Positions 25,397 to 35,467 of a stretch of 64,000 bases of DNA are shown here, one piece after another. Origin of the DNA: a virus; the IMG/VR virus record IMGVR_UViG_3300033148_006239, positions 41,325 through 105,324 of that record. One strand, written 5' to 3'. The notes below the pieces were generated by a model that worked only from the letters and a program-made list of their open reading frames with translations, did no database searches and was not told where the DNA came from. Numbering within the stretch: position 1 is the first letter of the stretch; the number at the start of each line of letters is the position of its first letter. The translations under genes and the position numbers were made by a program.

Positions 25397-26394
25397 TCTG
25401 TAAAATTCTTCTTTGATATTGTTGTTACTAAATCTGCTATTTTGCCAGGAGTTTGTGCGATTAATTCTACACTAGGAGTAGCAGGTCCTGCAGGTGTCGG
25501 ATGCGTATGTGCTACTAACATTTGTAATATTCCTGTAAAAAAAGTAATAAATTCTGTTCCTAAAACAAGGGGTTGAATACTTGTTTTACTACCTATTTTA
25601 TTTATTCCATCTAAAACGTTAGTGATTGCTTCTATTGTATTTGTCGCTGAAGCTTTCATTTCATTATTTGCCGCTTCAATTAAATTTTTTATAGGATGCG
25701 TTAATTCATTAGACGTTGCATCAGATGCAAATCCACTTTCATCCGCTGGTGTTAAACCTCTCTTTATTTCAATTTCTTCAGAAACTCTTGCTTGAAATAA
25801 TTCAGAAGCTTTCATTATAATTGATTCAATTGCTACAATTTCAGTAGTCTTACCTGATCCCATTGACACATTATTAGGAGAAACAAAATTATAATTACCT
25901 TTACAATTTATATTGATAGATTCTGCATTTAACGTTATAGTACCTTTTGAACTTACTGTTAGGTTTTTATTTGAATTAATTTCAATTCCTGTATTTTCTT
26001 CAGGTGAAAGTCTAATAAATGATCTATTATCTTCATCTTTAAGTTCTAGAAAGCTATCATTCATAATAACTTTCATATTTTTCCATTTAATTAATTTTAT
26101 TCCAGGATCATCGTTCGTCGGTGGATTTTGTTTTATTTCAACATCTTCTGCATCTTTTATAACCCAACCATGTTCCCAAACAGGAAGACCAGGCTTTCCA
26201 TCTTGAAATGATACCCAAACAGGATCACCTAAATTTGGCATTTCCCAATTATTTTTCATTCCACCTTTGGGTAATGCCCATTTTTTAATACCCAATGCTG
26301 GTACATGAATAAATACTTTACCGGGTAAATCAGGTGTTTGTATATTTATTACAGTCCCTTTATAAGGACCAATAACTTCTTTAGCGCAACCCAT
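25393..26394 (-). CDS. Baseplate central spike protein (gp5/gpV-like, OB-fold and beta-helix)
   Basis: A 333-residue spike. Residues 10-100 are an OB-fold of the gp5/VgrG/gpV type (GKVFIHVPALG, MPNLGDPVWVSFQDG, PVWEHGWV). Residues about 135-190 are short beta-strand repeats (GIEINSNKNLTVSSKGTITL and similar), the trimeric beta-helix needle. The C-terminal region contains AHTHPTPAGPATPS, a His/Pro/Gly-rich tip segment seen at the ends of phage spikes and PAAR-associated proteins. It is encoded directly after the hub gene (1-nt overlap), as in P2 (D then V). Confidence 0.85.
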   Translation of the reverse strand: MGCAKEVIGPYKGTVINIQTPDLPGKVFIHVPALGIKKWALPKGGMKNNWEMPNLGDPVWVSFQDGKPGLPVWEHGWVIKDAEDVEIKQNPPTNDDPGIKLIKWKNMKVIMNDSFLELKDEDNRSFIRLSPEENTGIEINSNKNLTVSSKGTITLNAESININCKGNYNFVSPNNVSMGSGKTTEIVAIESIIMKASELFQARVSEEIEIKRGLTPADESGFASDATSNELTHPIKNLIEAANNEMKASATNTIEAITNVLDGINKIGSKTSIQPLVLGTEFITFFTGILQMLVAHTHPTPAGPATPSVELIAQTPGKIADLVTTISKKNFTE

Positions 26395-29300
26395 TAATGA
26401 GATTCTCCTCCATCAACACTTCTAATTACAATGTCACGAATTCTATTTCCAGATAAGTTACCAGCAACAACATCTTCCGCTAATAAACGTTCATATTCAA
26501 GTGCAATATTTCTTTCGTTTCCTCTTTTTAGAACATTAACAAAAATTTTATCAAATGTTTCTTGATCACTTTGAATTTTTATTACATCATCATTAGGAAA
26601 AAAATCAGTAAATTTAAAAGCTATTCCTTTATCAGCATTATAAACTTGTCTAAAATATTCTTTAGCAGCTCCAAAATTCATAGATGCGGTAGTTTCACGT
26701 TGACTTTGTCCAAGTTGAGTAACACCAGTAGGAGCATTACCAGCAGATTGTCCACACGCAACAATATGTTGTGCAAAAAAATTAATACTTGAAAATGGAC
26801 CACGTGTGAGAGAATCGGCTTTATTGTTGTGTTTACCTCTTGTTGCCAATACTAAGCCTGTTATATAACACGAAACATATCTTTTAATATCATTGTCTGT
26901 TAAATTATCAACACCTATTACTTCTAAATTTCTATCTTCTACTATTAAATGATTATGAACATGTGCTTCTAAAGTATCTTTAAATATTTGAAAAAATGCA
27001 TCTTGAGCATTTTGAGTAATACCGGCTCTACGAGTAATATGCGCAGTTCTATCTCTAGCTTCTGGCTCGAGCCATCCTATTCCGTTTGCTAATTCAGTCG
27101 CTGTAGGTGCTCCTCCGATCCATATTTGTCTATTCCAATCATATTGTCCTTTTATATAATCTTCTTGAGTAGCCTGAGCTAAAGATTCTTCAAATATTTT
27201 ACCACAATCAAATTGATGATCTTCGACTTGAGATGATGCTTGAGTATCGCCTGGTTGCTTTACTACATGACTATAAGATGTTGTTCTAAAATCATTACAA
27301 AAAAGATCTTCATAAAAAATTTTTTTAATTGTAGCTACTGATGTGGTATTATATTCATAAAGTTCTTTATATGTTTCTACAGGAAAATCATTTGCTATTA
27401 AATTTAATTCTTCTTCAGTAAATTCACTTTCTACAGATGCACAAGGTAAAATTATCTTTAGATGATAACGTTCACCGCATTGTCTATTAAATCTTGCAAT
27501 AATATCAAAATACTCTTGTCTTTTTTCCAAAAGTAATTCTTTTATTCTACGAAATTCTTGTGCTCCGGCAACTGAAAATTCAGCTTTATTTACTGTAGAA
27601 AGATGTTCAATATAAAGCCAAAGCCCTTCAGCTTTTTTAATAAATGATTCTCTAGCTGTTTTACAATCTGTCACTATTTGATCTTCTACGTCAAATTCAT
27701 CACTTACTTTTTTCCATTCTTTTATTTTTTTAATTAATCCCGCTGTAATTAATCCCGCTGGATGCGCTTCTGGTCTTAGATTTTTACCATCAAATAATGT
27801 TGAATTTGATATACATAAAATCTCTGTTTCATATCCATTATTGTCAATATTATGATTTGCTTCTATAATATACCATTTTGTATCATAAGCACCAGTACCA
27901 ATCAATTCACAAACTTGTCTAGATTTTATTTGAGGATTACCAACAACCGTAAATCTTAAAGACATTGTAGAACTTAATTCTCTAAATCTTTTTCCAAAAA
28001 GTCTTCCCCACAATTCTTTACCATTATCTGTTATTATTCTATCACTTTTTTCAGATGTTTCAGTAAGAAAATCAATATGTGCACTTTTTTCTAAAAGATA
28101 AGCTTGTTGTCTAAAACTAGCAGCTTTTAATCTTAAACTTTTTTGAAAATCGCCTAAAAATTGCCACTCTTTATCATAAACATCTTCATCTAAATCTGAT
28201 ATTTGAGCAATTAAATCTACTTGATGTGTTTTACCTATTGTATCAAGCTCACGCTCTGTTGGAAAACGTATCGAACTAACAACTTGTACAAAAGCATCTG
28301 AAAATCTAAAAAGTTTATTTACTTCTTGTTGAGTTTTTTCATCTAATCTTCCAAGGGGTATTGAATTACCTTCATCTGATTTTCGTTCATAATAAACGAA
28401 ATTTAAGTCAATAAATGCTTCTCCTAATGAACCTTTATTACCTGCCCCATGTATATCTTGTAAATGCCTTATCATAAACGATTCTTCACCAGTTTGTGTA
28501 TAATACGGATCTGAATATCTGAATCTTGTTGTTACAACTTTGCCTGTTACAGGATCTATTTCTTCTGCTTTTGTATAAATTAATTTATCTCTAGTATCAC
28601 TAGAAGGAGCATCTGATTTTAATATAGGTCCACCATAAACAACATCTACACTTGATCCGTCTAATGCGGCAAACTTAGATCTTACTGCTTGTTCTGGATC
28701 AATATCTACTTCATAATTAAATTTCCATGTTGATTGACGTAAGAAATCTCTTGGCTTAAAATATAAAATATAATGCTGATTATCTGTTACACTTTCATCT
28801 TCTAACCAGACTTGATAACCATAATTATCAGCAAGATTCTGCAAAAAACATAAAACAGTCATTTGTGAATCATAATCAAGAGTTATTGGTCTAACAGGTT
28901 GGCCATCTAATTCAACTAATTCTTCGATATCAATATGATCATCTAAAAAATCATCATTATAAGATCCATCATTTCTAGGTGAACTTATTCTAAAAATATG
29001 TCTTGCTACTTCTGTAACAATTTCTTTTAAAGACATAGAAGCAAATTCCGCTTGTCTTTCACTAAAAGAAACTGGCATTCCAACTTTTACAAATTTTGAT
29101 GGTGCTAATTCGTATGCATTTATTATAGCTTCTCTTAAACCATCAAAATTTAATACTTTAAAATGTTGCCAATTTGATAATAAATCATCATACCCAATTT
29201 TAGCTCTAAAAACGGTTCCATGCATAACAATATCTTGAAAATCTTTAAAATCTGGAGCTTTAAACATTGCTAAATCTGAATTATCAAACATCAATGTTAA

Positions 29301-29624
29301 TTTATCCATTTTTTCATTATCTGATAATTTAACAGATCTTAATCTTTCAAGTATATTATCAGGAAGAGATTTATAAGCAGACATTCTATATTGAGGTAAA
29401 TTTTCTTTAAAGCTTCTTCGCATAATTTGAAGATCAGTTCCAAGCTCTCCTCTTAATGCTTCAAAGCTTACTTCACTGGCTATGTTACCCCAAGCTTCTT
29501 CCCACTCTTTTATTCTTGCCGCTGCTTCAGGATCTAATTCAGGAATAGAATATTCAATTACATATCCACCCTTTGAATCGTAATCGATAAATTCATAAAT
29601 ACTTTTAGGTTTAAATCGGCTCAT
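26394..29624 (-). CDS. Baseplate hub protein (gp27/gpD-like) with long C-terminal extension
   Basis: A 1076-residue protein. The N-terminal 600 residues show hub-type features: NEKMDKLTLMFDNSD near residue 105, GYDDLLSNWQHFKVLNFDG, a domain with VLCFLQNLADNYGYQVW and LYFKPRD (the XkdQ/gpD pattern), and TEILCISNSTL at the end of the barrel. The remaining roughly 450 residues are extra, largely helical at first (coiled segments near 650-720) and unknown. Hubs of this kind are normally 350-450 residues, so this is a large fusion. It lies between the LysM gene and the spike gene. Confidence 0.75.
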   Translation of the reverse strand: MSRFKPKSIYEFIDYDSKGGYVIEYSIPELDPEAAARIKEWEEAWGNIASEVSFEALRGELGTDLQIMRRSFKENLPQYRMSAYKSLPDNILERLRSVKLSDNEKMDKLTLMFDNSDLAMFKAPDFKDFQDIVMHGTVFRAKIGYDDLLSNWQHFKVLNFDGLREAIINAYELAPSKFVKVGMPVSFSERQAEFASMSLKEIVTEVARHIFRISSPRNDGSYNDDFLDDHIDIEELVELDGQPVRPITLDYDSQMTVLCFLQNLADNYGYQVWLEDESVTDNQHYILYFKPRDFLRQSTWKFNYEVDIDPEQAVRSKFAALDGSSVDVVYGGPILKSDAPSSDTRDKLIYTKAEEIDPVTGKVVTTRFRYSDPYYTQTGEESFMIRHLQDIHGAGNKGSLGEAFIDLNFVYYERKSDEGNSIPLGRLDEKTQQEVNKLFRFSDAFVQVVSSIRFPTERELDTIGKTHQVDLIAQISDLDEDVYDKEWQFLGDFQKSLRLKAASFRQQAYLLEKSAHIDFLTETSEKSDRIITDNGKELWGRLFGKRFRELSSTMSLRFTVVGNPQIKSRQVCELIGTGAYDTKWYIIEANHNIDNNGYETEILCISNSTLFDGKNLRPEAHPAGLITAGLIKKIKEWKKVSDEFDVEDQIVTDCKTARESFIKKAEGLWLYIEHLSTVNKAEFSVAGAQEFRRIKELLLEKRQEYFDIIARFNRQCGERYHLKIILPCASVESEFTEEELNLIANDFPVETYKELYEYNTTSVATIKKIFYEDLFCNDFRTTSYSHVVKQPGDTQASSQVEDHQFDCGKIFEESLAQATQEDYIKGQYDWNRQIWIGGAPTATELANGIGWLEPEARDRTAHITRRAGITQNAQDAFFQIFKDTLEAHVHNHLIVEDRNLEVIGVDNLTDNDIKRYVSCYITGLVLATRGKHNNKADSLTRGPFSSINFFAQHIVACGQSAGNAPTGVTQLGQSQRETTASMNFGAAKEYFRQVYNADKGIAFKFTDFFPNDDVIKIQSDQETFDKIFVNVLKRGNERNIALEYERLLAEDVVAGNLSGNRIRDIVIRSVDGGESH

Positions 29625-29899
29625 TATTTGTTAATTTCATCTAAAATCGCTTTTTTAGGAATTGCTAATTTTTGACCTACTTCTAGTTCTAAAAATGGAT
29701 CTAATATTTGATTACATGCTAAAATAACCCAATATTTTGATGTATCATTAAGATATCTTTCAGATAATGCTTCAATTTTATCACCCTGCTTACATACGTG
29801 TACTCTATAACCTGTTAATTTTAGTAATTCTATAAAATTATAATTTCTAAGTTGTGTGGCTTTTATAAATTTTACATATCTTGAATTTTCTTGTATCAT
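29624..29899 (-). CDS. LysM-domain baseplate protein (gpX/gp53-like)
   Basis: A 91-residue protein whose residues 32-85 form a LysM fold: YRVHVCKQGDKIEALSERYL, WVILACNQI and LEVGQKLAIPKK. Small LysM proteins of this type (P2 gpX, PBSX XkdP-like, T4 gp53) help assemble the baseplate hub. It overlaps neighbours by 1-4 nt, between the adaptor and hub genes, exactly as in PBSX-like phages. Confidence 0.85.
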   Translation of the reverse strand: MIQENSRYVKFIKATQLRNYNFIELLKLTGYRVHVCKQGDKIEALSERYLNDTSKYWVILACNQILDPFLELEVGQKLAIPKKAILDEINK

Positions 29900-30612
29900 C
29901 TATTGACATATTCTCCTTTAGGTATAAGCTTATCTTTTTCTCTACCTGTAGGTATGGGTGTTATCAAATCATTAGAATTATAAGGAAATTGTGAAAATCT
30001 ACGACTAAATTTAGGATTCCATCTAATCATTCTTAATGATATTTCAGCTAATTCTAATTGTAATTTTGGTGTAAACCAACCTTTTGTTGCTCTAAACTCT
30101 AAAACTTGTCCTTTAAAAGTAGAATCACCAAATAAAAATGTTACATTTGGAGGACTTTTAAGAAATCCTTCTCTTTTTGCAGCTCTAGGTTGTGTTAATT
30201 TTCTTATTTGTTCTAAATATAATCCTGGACTATTTGGCATATAAATATTTAATTCATTTAAATCATCTTCTGACAATGTAACACCTGCAAATGCACCAAA
30301 CGATATTGAATTAACAATACTCGGTTGATCTAAAAGAATGTTGTCTTGTAATAATTCATCAATTCTGAATTTCTCTACTATTATTGAAAAACTTAAATAA
30401 AAACCACTACCAGATATATATTGTACCCATGGATCAGCATATCCAGGAATAGGCTTTATTGAATAATTTGGATTATCTTCTTCTTCTATTGTCAATGGAT
30501 TAAATATAAATGGGATAAAAACAAATCCCCTCCCAGTCTCTCCTATTTCATCAATCAATAAACCACCCTTTGTTAATTGATAATCACCTGAATATACATC
30601 TTGGAAACCCAT
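29896..30612 (-). CDS. Baseplate-tube junction protein (contractile-injection-system tube/gp54-like)
   Basis: A 238-residue protein with FVFIPFIFNPLTI near the N-terminus, which resembles the F-NP-xI entry strand of contractile-injection tube and gp48/gp54 proteins, and APWVQYISG-like beta segments. Located between tape measure and LysM protein, where the tube initiator is expected. Length is typical. The exact T4 equivalent cannot be fixed by eye. Confidence 0.65.
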   Translation of the reverse strand: MGFQDVYSGDYQLTKGGLLIDEIGETGRGFVFIPFIFNPLTIEEEDNPNYSIKPIPGYADPWVQYISGSGFYLSFSIIVEKFRIDELLQDNILLDQPSIVNSISFGAFAGVTLSEDDLNELNIYMPNSPGLYLEQIRKLTQPRAAKREGFLKSPPNVTFLFGDSTFKGQVLEFRATKGWFTPKLQLELAEISLRMIRWNPKFSRRFSQFPYNSNDLITPIPTGREKDKLIPKGEYVNR

Positions 30613-33600
30613 TATGATGTTCCTTGATCCATTGCATCAACTTCACAGTACCAATTTTGAAATTGTTTATCGACTATTTTAGATCTTTGTATTCTTGTTC
30701 TTCTTTCTCCGCATTCTTCATCTTTTATACTTAAATTGAGATTAAATTGCTGTTTAGCTTGAGGTGCTTGGCGTTCTCTTCTTACTCTTTCTCTTGTGGC
30801 TCTTTCAATAGTTTCATCAACAGATTTCTTTTCTTTTTCATCTTCTACTTCTTTCTTTTCTGTTAATTGTGTTATTGAGCTTTCGTCTAATTTTACATCA
30901 GGTGTTTCTACTGCTGCCGTCGCTAAGACCTCTGCTAATCTTTCAGTACCAAGTACATTTGTTCTTGTAAATGCCTCAGGACTACCAAAAAATTTACTTA
31001 ATCCACCAAAAATTCCACTTTCTGTTGTTTCTTCGACTGAACCTGGTACACCAAGTAATTTACCCATATTAAAGGCGCCTTCAGTCATACCTCGGTCACC
31101 TATAGGTAATCCATCAGGACCAAGTTTAGGTCCAGCAGGACCACCTATATTTTCAAGATCACTCATGAAATTTTCTAAACCTGATAAAAAATCACCTTGT
31201 ACATCACTAGTACCTTCACCACGTACTTTACGCCGTTTGTCAAGATCAATAATTGTATCAGTAAGGATTTTTAAAGGCTCTGTACCACTAACTGCACCCG
31301 CAAGTGATCCTGCTTCTTTTGCTCCTTCTCTAGGATCTTTTCCTGGCATTATGTTAAAAAATGATGCAGCATCCATTAATGGTTTTATTGCACCTTTAAT
31401 AAATGCAAAAATTACTTTTACAACAGTTGTTGCAACCTTAAGGCCTTGTACAATCTTAAGAAAAACCCATTTTATTCCTTCTCCTATTTTTCCAATCATA
31501 TCCATTGTACTCATACCTTTTCCACCAAGATCACCAAATATTTCCGACGCCAATTCGGCAAAAAAGTTAACAGTTTCAGTAATTATCGTAATAACAATTT
31601 TTACCATTTCTATAATTACTGATATAACTCCACTAACAATAGGAACAACAACTTTTATTATTCCTGATACAAATTTCATAATACCAGACAAAATAGGTTT
31701 TATCGTATTAAAAATTGATGCCGCAAACGATCCAATAGTTTGAATTAGTCCAAATATAACGGGAACTAACTCATAAATTAAATTACCAACAACTGTAAAA
31801 ATTTCTTTTAAAAAATTAAAAATATCTTCAAGAATAGGCCATAAAGTATCAATTAAAGTACCTATAATACCTGTAATTATAGGTATTAACTTTTCAAACG
31901 TGGCAATTATTTTTTGAATAACAGGTACTATAATTTCCACTATCTTAGATATTATTGAAAATGAAAAAGCTAATACTTTTAATATGGTACTTTTTATTCC
32001 TTCAGCTATACTTTTAACAACACTACCAATTTGAATAACCAATGGCCTAAGCTTAATAAAAACAGAATTTATAAGTTTAGTTATACCAAACACAATTGTT
32101 TCAAATATTTGAATAATTGGTTTAATTATATCATACAAACCTGCTATACCACCAGCAACACCAGCACCAAAAGCTTTACCTTGTGATATACCTGCTTCTA
32201 CTGCTCCAGTATTTCCGGCTAATCCTGCAAAAGCTCCTGAAATTACTTCTACGATTCTTTGAAAACCACCAAATATTAACTTAAAAAACCCTTTAATTCC
32301 TTCCCATGCTCGTTTTGCTTCGGGAGATTCAGTAAAACCTTTCCAAAAATCTACTACTAATGTTTTTATATCTCTTATTTTAGTTTTTACTTTAGTAATA
32401 AAATTAAATAACGGAGCTTCATTTATTTGTGGTTGTATTGTTCGTAATGCTGCAACATCACCAGTTTTCATATAATGTTGTTGCAATTTATATAATTCAA
32501 CAGCGTCACGCATATTAGCAACAAAATTTCTTGTATAATCAATGCCATCTTTTGTTTCAGCTTTATATACTGCAAATGCTCTTTCCCAATTACCTATTTC
32601 TTCTCCTTGATCGGCTAAACCTCTATGAAATTGCATTCTTTCTTCTTCTGGTATCTTTAAAAAATCTCTAAACTCAACAGCGCTTTGCTCAACAGAATTA
32701 CTCATAGCGCCCCAATAATCAACTTTAATAGGTTTAAATACTGACGCTAATCTATCTTGAAATCGATTTGCCTTTCCAATAACTTTGTCAGTAAATGAAT
32801 CTGTCTCATCTATTACTTTTCCATATTGATCTTTGACTTCACCAAAAATAAATTTAAATGAATCACCAATTGTTTTTTTAATTGAAACGAATGCGTTTCC
32901 TAATGATAAGAATGCACTTAATACAGGCTTTAATGATTCAATCGTATTTACACCTAATATTTTTACATTTGTTTTAAATTGATTTAATTGAAAATCAAAA
33001 CCTGTTCTCATTTTTTCAAATGCATCATTGGTAACTGTACCAATTTCAGATCCCATACCCATTATAGGATGATACATTTGTTTAATCATTGAAGCAGCAG
33101 CAGTACCAACATCTTCAACACTTTCGGCCATTTCAGCGGTTGTACCTGACCACATTGATCTAATTTTTTCTTCAGAAACACCCCAATCTTGAACTAAATT
33201 ATTTAATGTTTCTTCATTACCTTTTCCTACGTCTTTTAATGCATTATATACTTGACCCAAACCTCTTCTTGCGAATTGATCAATTTCATCTTCACCAACT
33301 CCCATTTGTGTTCCAATATTTTTCATCCAAACATTAAATGCTTTATCTGACTCAAGTTTTTTAGCAAATTTATCTGAATCTAATCCCAATTGTCTAAAAC
33401 CAGCTGAGAATGTACCAAATGCTCTCATAGCATTTTTCTGTTGAAAAATTTGTTCAGGTGATAAACCTTTCATTCTCATAGCTTTTTCAGCATTTAATAA
33501 AGAAGGTATTAATCCACCTTGTACTTCAAATGCAGTCATCCCTGTTGAAATACCAATTTCTTCCATTTTCTTTTTATATGTAGATGCTGGTTTTATAAAT

Positions 33601-35264
33601 GACATTAACATTGCATTAGCTTCCATAAAAGCCATTCTTGTCGAACGACCTTCAGACGTTAAACCAGCAACAGATCCCATCATTTCTTCCATTGATAGTC
33701 CTGCCATTTTTGCAGTAGGAGCTAATTTAAATACATTTTTCGATAATGCTTCAACAGAAGTAACACCAAAATTAAATGTTGCAAATAAAGTATCAGATAT
33801 TTTTTTCATTGCTTCAACATCTGTATACGCAACACCATAAGTATTGGCTAAAGTAATAATACCTTCAGCAGCTTTTTCTGTAGTAGTTCCACTAGCTGAT
33901 GCTAATTTCGCAGCTAATCCAACAGTATCTTCTAATGCAGCAGCAGAAACACCAGCACCTAGCGCTTTTGTAAACGCATTGGCAGTTTGAACTAGTTCTT
34001 GACCATATTCAGAAGCAACATTTTGAATGCTTGCTTTTACTCCATCTAATCCACCCAATAACTCAGCTTTATGTTCATTTAATAATGTCATTGCTTCTCT
34101 AGCGGCTTTATCAAATTCTCTATATGCTTCCATTGAACCTTGTAAACCTGCTATAAGTGCACCACCAACACCACCCATAAGCATTGTAAGGCCACCAATT
34201 TGACCTCTAAAATAAGTAAAGAAACCTGAACTTTTCTTTCTCATTCTTGTAAAATCTGGCATAAATCCACCACGTCCACTACGAGCCGTTGATCGATTTA
34301 CTTGGTCTAAAGAGCGTGATACTCCAGGACCTATTTTTTCAATTTTTTCAAAGTATTCTATTAACTTTTTAAGTTGATCTAAAGAATGTTTCTTAATTTT
34401 AATTTTTGCTAATTTTTGTACTGCTTTTGCTATTTTACGTATTCCCTTCGGATCAATTTTTGCTTGAGTAAACTTAGTTATACTATTCATAAATCTAATG
34501 ATAGATTTAATATTACCTATATGCTTTTTACTAACTCTTATTTTTGCTAAAGTTTTGACAGCTTTTTTTAATTTTTTGATATTGCTCATATCAGGAACTT
34601 TTATATTAGCTATTTTAACTATATTATGTATATAGAGTCCAATAGTTTCAAGGCTTTTAGCTCTTTTTTTCGATACTTTTAATTTGATTAATTTTTTTAA
34701 TGCTTTAATAATACCATCTATATCTGGCATTCTAAGAAGATGCATATACCTAAATTTTTCAAGTAAATGTATCGCAGATTGAAATTTTCTATGTAAATTA
34801 CTTGGAATTTTTAATCTTGTCAATTCATTTAGTGAGTTTACAGCATTTTTTATCTGTATTGAAGTGTCTTTGACACGAACACCAGATAATCTCATTAATG
34901 AATCAGCAAATGCCGTAATTCTAGGGGCGTGGGTTTTTGGAAATTCATTTTGTGATAATTTTTCAATTGCTTTTGAAAAATCTTGTAAATTTTTAATTGA
35001 TTTAGACTTAAATTGAAATTGTTCATTTAAATGCGTTATAATTTTTCCAATATATTCAATTTTTCTATTAAGCCCAGATCCTTTAATTGTCAACGCAAAT
35101 TTATTAAACGCATCACTTAAATAATATATATCTTTTGATAAATCTTTATCTAATTTAATACTAGAAAGTCTAGTCAAACTATTATTTATTTTATCAAGAT
35201 CTTGTACTAATTTAGTCGCACCTTGGCTTTTGAAATCAAAGCCAAAGTTCATCATATTCAACAT
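30612..35264 (-). CDS. Tail tape-measure protein
   Basis: A 1550-residue protein that sets tail length and probably aids DNA ejection. The first 330 residues are Lys-rich helical repeats (units such as LTRLKIPSNLHRKFQSAIHLLEKF). Then comes a Gly/Ala-rich membrane-active stretch (FRGQIGGLTMLMGGVGGALIAG), then a phage-tail-MP region with ALSKNVFKLAPTAKMAGLSMEEMMGSVAGL. Hydrophobic segments of about 20 residues recur at roughly 1050-1230. The C-terminal motif (ERRTRIQRSKIVDKQFQNW) recurs in the 69-residue protein at 11668. Start 35264 has AAAGGAT upstream. A tape measure of this length implies a long tail. Confidence 0.92.
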   Translation of the reverse strand: MLNMMNFGFDFKSQGATKLVQDLDKINNSLTRLSSIKLDKDLSKDIYYLSDAFNKFALTIKGSGLNRKIEYIGKIITHLNEQFQFKSKSIKNLQDFSKAIEKLSQNEFPKTHAPRITAFADSLMRLSGVRVKDTSIQIKNAVNSLNELTRLKIPSNLHRKFQSAIHLLEKFRYMHLLRMPDIDGIIKALKKLIKLKVSKKRAKSLETIGLYIHNIVKIANIKVPDMSNIKKLKKAVKTLAKIRVSKKHIGNIKSIIRFMNSITKFTQAKIDPKGIRKIAKAVQKLAKIKIKKHSLDQLKKLIEYFEKIEKIGPGVSRSLDQVNRSTARSGRGGFMPDFTRMRKKSSGFFTYFRGQIGGLTMLMGGVGGALIAGLQGSMEAYREFDKAAREAMTLLNEHKAELLGGLDGVKASIQNVASEYGQELVQTANAFTKALGAGVSAAALEDTVGLAAKLASASGTTTEKAAEGIITLANTYGVAYTDVEAMKKISDTLFATFNFGVTSVEALSKNVFKLAPTAKMAGLSMEEMMGSVAGLTSEGRSTRMAFMEANAMLMSFIKPASTYKKKMEEIGISTGMTAFEVQGGLIPSLLNAEKAMRMKGLSPEQIFQQKNAMRAFGTFSAGFRQLGLDSDKFAKKLESDKAFNVWMKNIGTQMGVGEDEIDQFARRGLGQVYNALKDVGKGNEETLNNLVQDWGVSEEKIRSMWSGTTAEMAESVEDVGTAAASMIKQMYHPIMGMGSEIGTVTNDAFEKMRTGFDFQLNQFKTNVKILGVNTIESLKPVLSAFLSLGNAFVSIKKTIGDSFKFIFGEVKDQYGKVIDETDSFTDKVIGKANRFQDRLASVFKPIKVDYWGAMSNSVEQSAVEFRDFLKIPEEERMQFHRGLADQGEEIGNWERAFAVYKAETKDGIDYTRNFVANMRDAVELYKLQQHYMKTGDVAALRTIQPQINEAPLFNFITKVKTKIRDIKTLVVDFWKGFTESPEAKRAWEGIKGFFKLIFGGFQRIVEVISGAFAGLAGNTGAVEAGISQGKAFGAGVAGGIAGLYDIIKPIIQIFETIVFGITKLINSVFIKLRPLVIQIGSVVKSIAEGIKSTILKVLAFSFSIISKIVEIIVPVIQKIIATFEKLIPIITGIIGTLIDTLWPILEDIFNFLKEIFTVVGNLIYELVPVIFGLIQTIGSFAASIFNTIKPILSGIMKFVSGIIKVVVPIVSGVISVIIEMVKIVITIITETVNFFAELASEIFGDLGGKGMSTMDMIGKIGEGIKWVFLKIVQGLKVATTVVKVIFAFIKGAIKPLMDAASFFNIMPGKDPREGAKEAGSLAGAVSGTEPLKILTDTIIDLDKRRKVRGEGTSDVQGDFLSGLENFMSDLENIGGPAGPKLGPDGLPIGDRGMTEGAFNMGKLLGVPGSVEETTESGIFGGLSKFFGSPEAFTRTNVLGTERLAEVLATAAVETPDVKLDESSITQLTEKKEVEDEKEKKSVDETIERATRERVRRERQAPQAKQQFNLNLSIKDEECGERRTRIQRSKIVDKQFQNWYCEVDAMDQGTS

Positions 35265-35269
35265 ATCAA

Positions 35270-35467
35270 TTATCCTTTAGGATTGGAACTTTCAATTTCT
35301 CTGTTAATAGATTCAACATGTTTGTTATAGCAATCGCAATAAAATAAAAATAAATCTAAAGGCATGTTCAAAACTTTCTCCCAACTAAATCCATAACCAG
35401 AACTATTTCGTATAAAACATAAATGGTCCATATAATGCATTATGTAGTCAGTCGAGAGCCCCGGGAG
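35270..35467 (-). CDS. -1 frame extension (GT) of the tail assembly chaperone
   Basis: The -1 frame continues from the slippery site at 35467 for 65 codons to TAA at 35270, with no in-frame stop. It reads LPGLSTDYIMHYMDHL and then GYGFSWEKVLNMPLDLFLFY, a Trp- and hydrophobic-rich end typical of the T part of G/GT chaperones. The fusion would be 293 + 65 = 358 residues. It fills the otherwise empty space before the tape-measure gene, as in lambda G/GT and many myoviruses. Confidence 0.8.
   Translation of the reverse strand, partial: LPGLSTDYIMHYMDHLCFIRNSSGYGFSWEKVLNMPLDLFLFYCDCYNKHVESINREIESSNPKG

Noticed and set aside
30796-31743. Long plus-strand ORF of 315 residues inside the tape-measure gene
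   Set aside because: It is the shadow of the repetitive minus-strand gene; composition (Ser/Ile/Pro-rich) and lack of SD mark it as an antisense artefact.
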